A stretch of 64,000 nt of DNA, from positions 868,001 through 932,000 of the forward strand of contig NZ_SWCO01000001.1 in NCBI RefSeq assembly GCF_005117025.1, read 5' to 3'. Within the stretch, counting starts at the first letter, position 1. Each line of letters starts with the position of its first letter. The translations under genes and the position numbers were made by a program. Of the stretch, positions 17,905 through 26,210 are shown piece by piece. The notes beneath the pieces were generated by a model that was given only the letters and a program-made list of their open reading frames with translations, had not been told where the DNA came from and ran no database searches. The DNA comes from Alteromonas portus (GTDB taxonomy: Bacteria > Pseudomonadota > Gammaproteobacteria > Enterobacterales > Alteromonadaceae).

Positions 17905-18666
17905 TTAAAAACGAGATCGCCTGAAAAAGATCATAGCATATAGTGCAAGTGGGTTTGTTGTCATGTACCGCCAAAACAATTTTTTAGGATTCTCAGCTAG
18001 CCTGAAAAGCCATTCTAGACCGAGACTTTGCATCCATTTTGGAGCTCTACCATAAGCTCCTGTGACGTAATTGAAGCAACCACCACATGTTATGATTACC
18101 TTGGCATGTATCTCATGTCTATTTTCAATTACCCACTGCTGTTCAGTTGGTTTGCCCAATCCAACCCATAAAATATCAGGGTTATTGTCGTTTATATAAG
18201 AAATTATTCGCTTACTATCCGCTGCTGTGAAGTGACCCTTGTGTGAGCCACTAAGTAAAAAGTTAGCATGTCGTTTCTGTAAAATGTCGCCACAGTCGGC
18301 TGCAATGCGGTCGCCGCCTCCTAGCAAAAAGTGTTTCAATGGTTTATCGCTTAGAGTGGGGATGTCGGTAATTAAATCTGTTATTGCTATACGCTCTGAT
18401 ATTGTCGAAGGAGAAAAAAGTTTTGAACCAATTACAACACTTTGTCCATCAGCAACTATTGCGGATGCTTGGCTCAACAAAAATAGAAAATTTTTATCTA
18501 GAATGCTCATACTAATCCCATGACCATTCGCTTCGAATACGATAAAAGGTGAGGTAGGTTTATTTGTTCCCGTACATACTTCTTCAATAATTTCGACAAA
18601 CTCTTGTCTTGATGCAGTAACAATAGGAAGCCCTGCAACTATCGTGGTGTTTATATCTCTGTCCAT
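17905..18666 (-). CDS. WecG/TagA/CpsF-family glycosyltransferase (copy 1)
   Basis: The 253-residue protein belongs to the GT26 family. It has the acceptor-site motif ADGQSVVIGSKLF, the phosphate/sugar-binding LLGGGDRIA, WVGLGKPTEQQWV and the C-terminal CGGCFNYVTGAYGRAPKWMQ, then GLEWLFRL and NPKKLFWRY. Family members transfer N-acetylmannosaminuronic acid, N-acetylmannosamine or glucose-type residues onto lipid-linked sugars at the membrane face. The C-terminal helix (PLALYAMIFF) would anchor it. It is the last gene of the CDP-sugar operon and overlaps the preceding reductase gene by 16 bp. A close paralogue lies at 39283-40059. Confidence 0.93.
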   Translation of the reverse strand: MDRDINTTIVAGLPIVTASRQEFVEIIEEVCTGTNKPTSPFIVFEANGHGISMSILDKNFLFLLSQASAIVADGQSVVIGSKLFSPSTISERIAITDLITDIPTLSDKPLKHFLLGGGDRIAADCGDILQKRHANFLLSGSHKGHFTAADSKRIISYINDNNPDILWVGLGKPTEQQWVIENRHEIHAKVIITCGGCFNYVTGAYGRAPKWMQSLGLEWLFRLAENPKKLFWRYMTTNPLALYAMIFFRRSRF

Positions 18667-19526
18667 GCTTCTCTATTGTCATTAATGTAATTAAACAAGC
18701 TTACTTTCCAGTGGGGGATAGGTGAGGTAGTAAACATTTGAATTTTGTCATTCACTGCTGCTTCGTTATGAGAAACCTTTACTTTTCTATCAAATTTCTT
18801 CTCGGTAGGCAGTACAGTTATCGTTTCGTCATAAATCCGCATGATTTCTTTTACGTACTCGAATCTAGTTGCAGTTCCCGAGTTAACTGCGTTGAAAATA
18901 CCTTTTGCCTTTTCTCTGATGAGTTCAAAGGCCATTACTACCAAGTCATCTACATATGTTGGATTACCCTTTTGGAAGGGATCACTATACATTACCTTAT
19001 CTTTTAGATTGTTAGCTTCTTGGATTCTTTTAGCTACAAAGTTTCTATTGGCAGATATACTTCCGCCGAAAAGCCAACCAGTCCTTAAAATAAGTGCGTT
19101 GTCATTGTTGGCTAGAGCTTCTTTTTCTCCCGACAATTTACTCATATGATGCACATTCGTTGGCATCGTTAAGTCGTTTTCGTAGTAGGGGCTATTACCA
19201 TGCTCGCCATATACACCTGTACTGCTTATGAAAATAAAGGGAATATTCAATAGTCGACATGTATGAGCTAAACGAGTGGTATTTAAAACATTGTCTCTAT
19301 GGCAAATATCAGGAAAGCTCTCACATTCATCCATGTTAGTATTCGCTGCGCAATGTATGAATACAGCATCAGTGTAGTTGCTCAACCTCGATTTTAGGTC
19401 ACTTAAAGATGCGTTATAGTTGTATTCTTCTTGTTTCAAGGCACAGACTTCATGCCCGTATTTATAAGCATTTTGGCAGAACGAACTGCCTAAAAGACCG
19501 TTTGCCCCTGAGAGATACACGTTCAT
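18651..19526 (-). CDS. RfbD-like NAD(P)-dependent sugar-nucleotide reductase/epimerase
   Basis: The 291-residue extended SDR resembles dTDP-4-dehydrorhamnose reductases, with GANGLLG at the N-terminus, FIHCAANTNMDECES, and the region before the active lysine reading NVHHMSKLSGEKEAL. In typical RfbD proteins this is NVYGxSKxxGE, so the catalytic Tyr appears replaced by His while the Lys is kept. With RfbF/RfbG upstream it probably acts on a CDP-4-keto-6-deoxyhexose. It overlaps both neighbours by a few bases, indicating translational coupling. Whether it is an active reductase is uncertain because of the substitution. Confidence 0.8.
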   Translation of the reverse strand: MNVYLSGANGLLGSSFCQNAYKYGHEVCALKQEEYNYNASLSDLKSRLSNYTDAVFIHCAANTNMDECESFPDICHRDNVLNTTRLAHTCRLLNIPFIFISSTGVYGEHGNSPYYENDLTMPTNVHHMSKLSGEKEALANNDNALILRTGWLFGGSISANRNFVAKRIQEANNLKDKVMYSDPFQKGNPTYVDDLVVMAFELIREKAKGIFNAVNSGTATRFEYVKEIMRIYDETITVLPTEKKFDRKVKVSHNEAAVNDKIQMFTTSPIPHWKVSLFNYINDNREAWTEI

Positions 19527-19987
19527 TCTTGTTCTCCAAAATAGAAGTCTAATGGTCGGTTTTCTGATTCAGATGGGTCGTGGGCAATTGAGGCGATGTT
19601 AAGCACTAAGTTGGAGCTAATGCCGACTCCCTCAAAACAAAACCAAATTCCCGGCCTTACCGTCAGCCTTATGTTATTTTTTGATGAAATCATTATTTTG
19701 AATATTTCACCACTCTGTGGATGAACAAAGTAAAATAAAACTTCACCGTAACAAGTAATGAGATTAAGAGTCATCTTAAGATGTTTTTTCCACCCTTTGC
19801 GTTCGTTGAAGTTAATCTCTGTAAAATACGCTTCACCAAATGTTGTAAAAGCGGTACTTGAGGCTTTTACAATGTGCCTAATATTTCCTTTTTCATTATC
19901 AATAATTTTTTCTGAGGAAATAAAAACCCATTCTTTAAGTGGGTGATTAAGTTCTTGGTAACCTAATTCTTTTATTTTTGCGCCCAT
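19523..19987 (-). CDS. dTDP-4-dehydrorhamnose 3,5-epimerase-like cupin
   Basis: The 154-residue protein resembles the short RfbC/WxcM-like sugar epimerase group. AYFTEINFNERKGWKKHLKM corresponds to the beta-strand carrying the catalytic His region. LNLITCYGEVLFYFVHP, RLTVRPGIWFCFEG and the end HDPSESENRPLD match the cupin core. It is shorter than true RfbC (about 180 residues). It sits between CDP-glucose 4,6-dehydratase and an RfbD-like reductase, overlapping both, so a C3/C5 epimerisation of a CDP-4-keto-6-deoxy sugar is the likely role. Confidence 0.75.
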   Translation of the reverse strand: MGAKIKELGYQELNHPLKEWVFISSEKIIDNEKGNIRHIVKASSTAFTTFGEAYFTEINFNERKGWKKHLKMTLNLITCYGEVLFYFVHPQSGEIFKIMISSKNNIRLTVRPGIWFCFEGVGISSNLVLNIASIAHDPSESENRPLDFYFGEQE

Positions 19988-21084
19988 GCTATAGCTCTTT
20001 TATTTGCATACTCTTGATATCGCATAATTTGCAGCAATGTAAAATCTCTCATGTTACTTTCTTTTTGATAATGCTCTACGTACCAATCGCTTACAAAGTC
20101 TATACATTCTTCATACTCTAAATTGGGTTGCCAGCTAAGGTGAAACATAGCTTTGTCGCAGTTCAGTTTAAGTAACCCTGCCTCATGAAATGGAGTTCTA
20201 TCAACTATTGAAAAGGCATCGCTTTGGTCCTCAATACCCCATCGATTTGCGAGTTCGCTGATGAGTTCAAGCACAGTTTTGTTTTGTTCATTTCTAGGAC
20301 CGAAATTAAAAGCTTGATGATTCAACTTAGATGGGCTTTGTGTGTCTTCTGATAAAGCAATTGCTAATGCCAAGTAGCCGCTCAAAGGTTCTAACACATG
20401 TTGCCACGGTCGGGTGGCATCTGGGCATCGGATTGTAACTGGCACATTGTTTAGCCAACTTTTAATGCAATCAGGTACGATTCTGTCTTTTGCCCAATCC
20501 CCACCGCCTATAACATTGCCTGCCCTGGCACTGGCTATTTTTATATTTGTCTTATTCTTCAAGAATGATTCAATGTAGGCGTGTAATATAATCTCTGCGG
20601 CCCCTTTAGAGCCGCTATAAATGTCTTTTCCACCAAGCCTATCTGTTTCTTTATAGCCCCACTCCCACTCTACGTTTTCATAGCACTTGTCTGATGTAAT
20701 GATAATAGCCGTGCAATTGCCTTGAAATTCAGTTAAGCATTGTAAAATGCTTGCAGTTCCTACGACGTTAGTTTTTATCGTGTCTATAGGATCTTCATAT
20801 GATACGGAGACCAATGCTTGAGCAGCTAAGTGAAATATAAAATCGGGATTGAACGTTCTAACAACCTCATTTAAGCGTTTAGACTCACATATATCGAATA
20901 GGTGATGTTCAATGTCTTTCTCTAAGTTAAGTATTTCAAACATTGAAGGTGAGGTAGGGATGTCTTTGGAAATTCCACATATTTTCGCTCCGACTGAATG
21001 CAACCAAGCGGTTAGCCAAGTGCCTTTAAATCCAGTGTGGCCGGTAATTAATACTCTTTTACCGCTAAATACTTCGATACCCAT
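19972..21084 (-). CDS. rfbG: CDP-glucose 4,6-dehydratase
   Basis: The 370-residue extended SDR has an N-terminal TGHTGFKGTWL nucleotide motif, FHLAAQALVSVSYEDP, the catalytic triad region TSDKCYEN, and YSGSKGAAE (Tyr and Lys intact). The text matches RfbG/DdhB strongly. It converts CDP-glucose to CDP-4-keto-6-deoxyglucose, the branch point to CDP-linked deoxy sugars. It begins immediately after the rfbF stop codon (no gap). It overlaps the epimerase-like gene by 16 bp. Confidence 0.95.
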   Translation of the reverse strand: MGIEVFSGKRVLITGHTGFKGTWLTAWLHSVGAKICGISKDIPTSPSMFEILNLEKDIEHHLFDICESKRLNEVVRTFNPDFIFHLAAQALVSVSYEDPIDTIKTNVVGTASILQCLTEFQGNCTAIIITSDKCYENVEWEWGYKETDRLGGKDIYSGSKGAAEIILHAYIESFLKNKTNIKIASARAGNVIGGGDWAKDRIVPDCIKSWLNNVPVTIRCPDATRPWQHVLEPLSGYLALAIALSEDTQSPSKLNHQAFNFGPRNEQNKTVLELISELANRWGIEDQSDAFSIVDRTPFHEAGLLKLNCDKAMFHLSWQPNLEYEECIDFVSDWYVEHYQKESNMRDFTLLQIMRYQEYANKRAIAWAQK

Positions 21085-21864
21085 CTAGTCTCTCCAAGTC
21101 TTCCACGGTGCATCTCCGGAATCCCAAAGTTCATTTAGCTTGATATTATCTCGCATTGTATCCATTGGGTGCCAAAAACCATTGTGCTGAAATGCCATTA
21201 ATTGATTAGATTGTGCTAAGGACTGAAGGGGATTTTTCTCCCATACACAATCGTCCCCATCGATCAGGTCAATAACGTCAGGGTGCAACACAAAAAATCC
21301 ACCATTGATGAACGAGCCATCCCCAACGGGTTTTTCTTGAAATTGAGTAACGTTGTTTGAGCAAGTTACATCAATTGCACCGAAACGTCCCGGGGGTTGC
21401 ACTGCTGTAACCGTTGCCAATTTACCATGCGCTTTATGAAAATTTATCGTCTCTGTGATATTTAGGTCAGAAACCCCGTCACCATAAGTAAAACAAAAAG
21501 CTTCATCATTGTTGATATATTTTTGAACTCGCTTTAGTCGACCTCCTGTCATTGAATTTTCACCTGTATCGACAAGAGTAACTTTCCAGTCCTCTGCGCA
21601 CCCTCGATGTACTTCCATCGAGTTGCTAGCAATATCAAATGTTACATCAGACATATGCAAAAAGTAGTTTGCAAAATATTCTTTAATAACATAACTCTTG
21701 TATCCGCAGCAGATTATGAATTCATTTATTCCATGGGCTGAGTACATCTTTAGAATGTGCCATAGAATGGGCATCCCACCAATATCAATCATTGGCTTGG
21801 GCTTGATATCCGATTGTTCACTTATTCTTGTGCCGCGACCTCCTGCCAATATTATTGCTTTCAT
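21085..21864 (-). CDS. rfbF: Glucose-1-phosphate cytidylyltransferase
   Basis: The 259-residue nucleotidyltransferase begins MKAIILAGGRGTRISEQSD, the sugar-nucleotide pyrophosphorylase signature, followed by KPMIDIGGMPILWHILK and TYGDGVSDLN (metal-binding Asp). It makes CDP-glucose from CTP and glucose-1-phosphate. AAGGAAG precedes this ATG, so the longer frame (10 extra codons) was rejected. It is the first gene of the rfbF-rfbG-epimerase-reductase-WecG operon. No RfbH-type dehydrase follows, so a 3,6-dideoxy product is unlikely from this operon alone. Confidence 0.96.
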   Translation of the reverse strand: MKAIILAGGRGTRISEQSDIKPKPMIDIGGMPILWHILKMYSAHGINEFIICCGYKSYVIKEYFANYFLHMSDVTFDIASNSMEVHRGCAEDWKVTLVDTGENSMTGGRLKRVQKYINNDEAFCFTYGDGVSDLNITETINFHKAHGKLATVTAVQPPGRFGAIDVTCSNNVTQFQEKPVGDGSFINGGFFVLHPDVIDLIDGDDCVWEKNPLQSLAQSNQLMAFQHNGFWHPMDTMRDNIKLNELWDSGDAPWKTWRD

Positions 21865-22550
21865 ACGCTTCCTTCTTTCTGTCAATAAGGCCATTTTTAT
21901 ATATCTTTTTTAGAATCGCTAGACTAAAGCTAATCGTCAACAAAAACATTTAATAAACTTCTTATGCAACAGTGCACCACAAAAATCGATTGCACCAAGT
22001 TAGCCCCTTTGCCCTTTAATAACCCTTTTGTAATTCGAAAGTTTCGGGTAAAAGTGTCAATAAATTTTGCATTGTCATATTTAGAAGCTTTTACAAACTT
22101 CAGAAGAAAACAACGTGCAATCGTTATTGTAAATTCTTTGTAACGCAGGTGTTTATTTTGAATGTTTTTTCTGCATATTGTTTTGCAATTCGACTTATTC
22201 GATTTCTATGTAATTTTTACTTGCCGACAATATTTTTTGACAAAGAGTTTTAGATTTTGAAAAAACAGTCTCAGTCAAAAACTATGATTTTGAAGCTTTA
22301 AGAGCTGCGTAATCGAACGGTAATAATTTTCTTCTACAAACTGGTCTCGTCAAATTCACTGCATCGCAAAATTATTGACAAAATGAATGTAAGTTAAATG
22401 TATCCGCGCTGTAACAACTTCTGCGGCTTCTAGTCATTTAGATGTAATAAAGTCACTTGGCCTTTAGTATAAGGCGCGTAATTTGCATACATTGCTTTAG
22501 CTTTGTTTTTAATTTCACTTTTGTCTCGTTTTGCTATCAAGGATTCTCTA
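21865..22550. other. Divergent regulatory region of the EPS locus
   Basis: About 690 bp of AT-rich sequence lie between rfbF and the first WbaP-type gene. No convincing open frame was found. It holds a sigma-54-like element at 22471-22487. No JUMPstart/ops element (GGCGGTAG) was recognised. Confidence 0.55.
22471..22487 (+). promoter_or_regulatory. Candidate sigma-54 (-24/-12) promoter for the WbaP-type gene
   Basis: AAGGCGCGTAATTTGCA contains GG and GC separated by exactly 10 nt and matches the core TGGCACG-N4-TTGCA at most positions. It lies 63 bp before the chosen ATG, giving a leader of about 50 nt. The same GGCGCG-N4-TTGC pattern recurs before the murA-like gene. No binding evidence. 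Confidence 0.5.
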
Positions 22551-23951
22551 ATGGGTAAGAAAGGCTTTGTTCGAAATAATGTGAATCAGTTCGCAGTTCT
22601 CTATAGGTTTTTTGATCTGTTAGCCGTTCAACTATGCTTACTTATTTCCGCAGAAGTGTACGGTGTTGTTGTATCGCAGCAATACTACTTTATTAGTCTT
22701 ATTGCATGCTTAGCATATTTATTTAGTGCCGAGATGCTGTGGCTTTACCGTTCATGGCGCGCGGGCTCTATGAAAGAAATTTTATTCGTAGCCAGTATAA
22801 GCCACTTGTTGATGATGGCAGCGGTCATGTGCTGGATGTTTATTTCAAAATCATCAGAAGATTATTCCAGATTAGTTATAGCTTTGTGGTTTGTGTCAAG
22901 TTGGTTAGTGTCTTGTACGTGGCGTGTCGCCTTTCGATACTTTTTATTCGCTGTACGTCGAAATGGCAGGAATACAAGGTATGTTGGCATTATAGGCGCA
23001 AATGAAACGGGCTTAGAGTTAACAAATGAAATTAGAAGAACGCCAGAAGCTGGCTATAACGTTGTTGGAGTGTATGATGATAGAGACGCCGATAGAACAG
23101 TAATACCTGAAGGTCTTCAGTCACTGGGAGCAATCGATCAGGTTTATCACGATGTGCTAACGGGTAAAGTCGATACAATTTTTATAACTCTTCCTATGAC
23201 AGCAAACAAACGCATTGAAAAGATTCTGCAGATTCTTGGCGATACGCAAGCGCAAGTTCACCTTGTACCAAATTTCTTTGTGTACAATCTTCTTCATTCA
23301 AGAATCTGTAACGTAGGTGAGTTGCAAACCGTAAGTGTGTTCGACTCGCCAATGAAAGGCGCAATGAACTTTCTCAAACGCGTAGAAGACATCATCTTAG
23401 CAAGTATTATTCTTACCATCATTGCACTGCCCATGCTTGTTATAGCAGCGGCCGTTAAACTAACTTCTAAAGGCCCTATTATATTTAAGCAAAACCGCTA
23501 TGGTATGGACGGCAAGAAAATAAAAGTGTGGAAGTTTAGAAGCATGACGGTTACAGAGGACGGAGATAAAGTGACTCAGGCCAGCAAAAACGACGCTCGT
23601 ATAACACCTGTAGGAGCGTTTTTACGCAGAACATCGTTGGATGAGTTACCACAGTTTATAAACGTGCTTCAGGGCAGTATGTCAGTAGTAGGGCCAAGAC
23701 CACATGCCGTCGCACATAATGAGATGTATCGGAAGAAAGTAGAATATTATATGCTACGCCACCGCATTAAGCCTGGTATTACAGGGTGGGCACAAATCAA
23801 CGGTTGGCGCGGGGAAACAGATACTGTAGACAAAATGAAAATGCGCGTTCAGTACGACCTCGAATACATTAAAAATTGGTCGTTATGGCTTGATTTTAAG
23901 ATTGTTTTAATGACGGTATTTAAAGGGTTCGTAGGCAAAAACGCTTATTGA
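22551..23951 (+). CDS. Undecaprenyl-phosphate sugar-1-phosphate transferase, WbaP/WcaJ type (copy 1)
   Basis: The 466-residue polyisoprenyl-phosphate hexose-1-phosphate transferase has N-terminal membrane helices (about 15-115) and a Rossmann-like soluble middle domain (VGIIGANETGLEL). The C-terminal catalytic block carries KLTSKGPIIFKQNRYG, KVWKFRSM, RRTSLDELPQFINVLQGSMS, VGPRPHAVAHN and GITGWAQINGWRGET. It starts repeat-unit synthesis by loading glucose- or galactose-1-phosphate on undecaprenyl phosphate. The start MGKKGFVRNN follows AAGGATTCTCTA. It closely resembles the copy at 51523-52980. Confidence 0.95.
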   Translation: MGKKGFVRNNVNQFAVLYRFFDLLAVQLCLLISAEVYGVVVSQQYYFISLIACLAYLFSAEMLWLYRSWRAGSMKEILFVASISHLLMMAAVMCWMFISKSSEDYSRLVIALWFVSSWLVSCTWRVAFRYFLFAVRRNGRNTRYVGIIGANETGLELTNEIRRTPEAGYNVVGVYDDRDADRTVIPEGLQSLGAIDQVYHDVLTGKVDTIFITLPMTANKRIEKILQILGDTQAQVHLVPNFFVYNLLHSRICNVGELQTVSVFDSPMKGAMNFLKRVEDIILASIILTIIALPMLVIAAAVKLTSKGPIIFKQNRYGMDGKKIKVWKFRSMTVTEDGDKVTQASKNDARITPVGAFLRRTSLDELPQFINVLQGSMSVVGPRPHAVAHNEMYRKKVEYYMLRHRIKPGITGWAQINGWRGETDTVDKMKMRVQYDLEYIKNWSLWLDFKIVLMTVFKGFVGKNAY

Positions 23952-24331
23952 TGTCTTTCGGAAACATTAGGGCATGTAAGCTTTTTCACTGTTCTAAGTT
24001 ACACTTAGGTCGCGGGAGAGCGCAGTCCTTATAATTTTGAGAAAGATATTAAGCGATGGGGAATTGAAGCTGGTCGAACATACTCAAAGAAGTTTACTTT
24101 AAGTATGTCGCCTTCACTTAGGCGTTGATACCTTCGTGCATCTATCAATCTACAGTGACGAATTTATCTTAATGAAAACATTAGTGGTCTGGAAAGTTTT
24201 TTGGAAGCTAGCTTCGCGTCGTGGAAAGCTTGAATTCAGATCTTAGTAAATTCACCATTTAAAAAATAGAACTAACGTTTTAGTTAATGTTTCGAATAGT
24301 AAAGCCAGAGAAGTAGGCTAGGAGTAATTCA
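23952..24331. other. Intergenic region without a supported gene
   Basis: These 380 bp separate the WbaP-type gene from the sulfotransferase gene. Stop codons interrupt all frames, no terminator hairpin stands out, and no mobile-element end was recognised. Confidence 0.45.
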
Positions 24332-25006
24332 GTGATTTCCCATGAGTATCGTTGTATTTTTATACATATCCCAAAATGTGCTGGAACTAGCATAGAACAC
24401 GCTCTTGGGCACTTCGAGGGGCATAAAGGTCGAGCAGGTCAAGACCACAGAAGTATTCGCATGGTTTGTCAACCAGGGCCAAAAGTCTCAGAAATTTTTC
24501 AGCAGGAGAATTTAAAAGATTTCATTCGCCGCATTAGAGAGCAGTATAGGAAACATGCAAATCCTGAAAATGGTGTTATGCCTTCCGAGGACGAATATAA
24601 CTCTTACTACAAATTTACAATTGTACGAAATCCGGTTGAAAGAGCTTATTCTTGGTATAAAAATGCATTGAGAGATCCTATTCATCAAAAGAACTATGGA
24701 ATCGACCCTAACGACTCATTTGATCAATTTATGCGAAAATTTGCTGGAAAAGGGTTTTTAAGACCTCAAACGTATTGGTTAAAAGATTATAGCGGTGCAA
24801 TTCCAATGGACTTCATCGGAAAGTTCGAAAATCTTTCCAAAGATTATGAAATTATCTGTAGAGAATTGGGGATTAAAGATTTTCATTTACCTCATAAAAT
24901 TGAAGGTCAGACTTCGAAAGAGAAAAAAATTGAAGACAAAACAATAGAGTTTATTAACCGGTTTTATGCAGAAGATTTTGAACGTTTTGGCTATCGTTTT
25001 GGATAA
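24332..25006 (+). CDS. Sulfotransferase family protein (Sulfotransfer_2-like)
   Basis: The 224-residue protein has the PAPS-binding 5'-phosphosulfate loop HIPKCAGTSIE (residues 12-22) and the 3'-phosphate motif IVRNPVERAYSWYKNAL (about 97-113), as in carbohydrate sulfotransferases. A late GKFENLSKDYEIICRELG is also typical. It probably transfers sulfate from PAPS to a sugar hydroxyl of the polysaccharide precursor. The GTG start is supported by AGGAG eight nucleotides upstream. Its codon use is more AT-rich than its flanks, which fits lateral acquisition. It is separated from other genes and followed by a decayed IS30. Confidence 0.88.
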   Translation: MISHEYRCIFIHIPKCAGTSIEHALGHFEGHKGRAGQDHRSIRMVCQPGPKVSEIFQQENLKDFIRRIREQYRKHANPENGVMPSEDEYNSYYKFTIVRNPVERAYSWYKNALRDPIHQKNYGIDPNDSFDQFMRKFAGKGFLRPQTYWLKDYSGAIPMDFIGKFENLSKDYEIICRELGIKDFHLPHKIEGQTSKEKKIEDKTIEFINRFYAEDFERFGYRFG

Positions 25007-25168
25007 ATAATGATAGTCAATATCGGTTAAATTGCTAATTACAACACCAAGGTTAAGGTAAGCCGCAAATTCAGATGATAAGTACACCACTCAAGGTTAA
25101 ACGGTGATGAGACGATCGGCTGTCTGTTGATGGTATTCTCAAGTCGCCAAACTAATAGAAGTATTACC

Positions 25169-26087
25169 ATGAGATACAAGCAGTAGATCGAAGGTCAAAG
25201 ATACCAGATAGAGGCCTACTTACGCGAGGGTTTCAGTTACTGAGAAATTGGAAAACGCTAAAAAAAGAGTCATAGCGACTACCAGTCGCGAAGCCAGCCG
25301 GAACAGAGTCATGGGTAATCATTACCTGCCTGAAGTCGCGCAGATCAAGGCGAGTGTGCAATTATTCCAAATCGCGTTGGTATAGAGTGCCGCACCGCCA
25401 TCGTGAACAACAAGAATCGGTTTGGCGATTGGGAAGACGATACCGTTTTAGGTAAGCAAGGAACAGGCGCGATTGACAGCCTTGTTGAGTGAAAAAGTAG
25501 GTTGTATCTGATACGAAAAGCGCAGCTAACGTCGCAAAGGCTAGAGTTGGTGTGTTGTGGAAATACCGAAGCCATTTTTTACAATCACAGCGGATAACTG
25601 ACTACTTATCGAAGTCAACCATTTTCAAACAAAAAGTTCTGCTAACTGCGCGTGAATGCTGCTACTTTTTAACTGATGTTTGCTACCTTGCTCAAATAAA
25701 AATATTGCTTACCATGATATACAGGTGTCCTTCATCGAAGGCACTAACGGACTAAACGTAGCATTGTTAAAATTCGAGGGCGTAGAGCATTATCTACTAG
25801 GTCGCTCAATGCGCCTCAACGGCAACGAATTCTATGACATTAAAATGGTAGCCGAGAAGTTGAAAATAGATATTTACTCCGCAACCCCTTATTCATCGTG
25901 GGCACGTGGATTAAATGAAAACTTCAATGGCCTGCTGCGTCAATACATACGAAAAGGCACCAATTTGCAGACAATAACAGATAAGCAGATTGCTGAGGTT
26001 GAAAAGGCATTGAATGCACGACCGAGAAAGTGTCTCGGTTTTAAGCAATCCATTGCAGTGTTCAACGAATTACGTAAGGTTGCTTGA
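25169..26087 (+). pseudogene. Degenerate IS30-family transposase
   Basis: Conceptual translation from ATG 25169 gives MRYKQ-stop-IEGQRYQIEAYLREGFSY-stop-EIG, the usual IS30 N-terminus broken by nonsense codons. Further fragments are NRVMGNHYLPEVAQIKA, NKNRFGDWEDDTVLGKQGTG (DDE core, first Asp) and TITADN. A separate frame then reads NGNEFYDIKMVAEKL, PYSSWARGLNENFNGLLRQY and ALNARPRKCLGF. The ADN stop and the NGNEFYD continuation are separated by about 220 bp of unrelated sequence, so there is also an insertion or rearrangement. The element cannot make an active transposase. Terminal repeats were not defined with confidence. Confidence 0.88.
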
Positions 26088-26100
26088 TTTAGGGAGTAGT
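25169..26100 (+). mobile_element. Remnant of an IS30-family insertion sequence in the EPS locus
   Basis: This covers the broken transposase and its short flank. The right end may lie near TTAGGGAGTAGTGCAATTCG just after 26087, which resembles ends of related IS elements, but the left counterpart could not be matched. Boundaries are approximate. Confidence 0.6.
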
Positions 26101-26154
26101 GCAATTCGGAGTTTATTTCGTGTAAAGTAAATCAATCTTTCTTTCAGAAAAACA

Positions 26155-26179
26155 GAAAAAAGGCTCTTAACAAGAGCCT
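26155..26179 (-). terminator. Terminator of the PEP-CTERM-like gene
   Basis: AGGCTCTT (26161-26168) and AAGAGCCT (26172-26179) form an 8-bp stem with a 3-nt loop. On the minus strand it is followed by a run of six T, just downstream of the 26211-26837 gene. Confidence 0.85.
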
Positions 26180-26210
26180 CGTAATATTTTTCGAAAACGT
26201 TTCTGGTGTT

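Noticed and set aside
21994..22010. A GG-N10-GC match upstream of rfbF
   Set aside because: Only the dinucleotides and a part of the -12 agree; such matches are expected by chance in a region this long.
25680..26087. A 135-codon frame as a possible independent gene
   Set aside because: Its C-terminal two thirds is the end of an IS30 transposase, so it belongs to the pseudogene.
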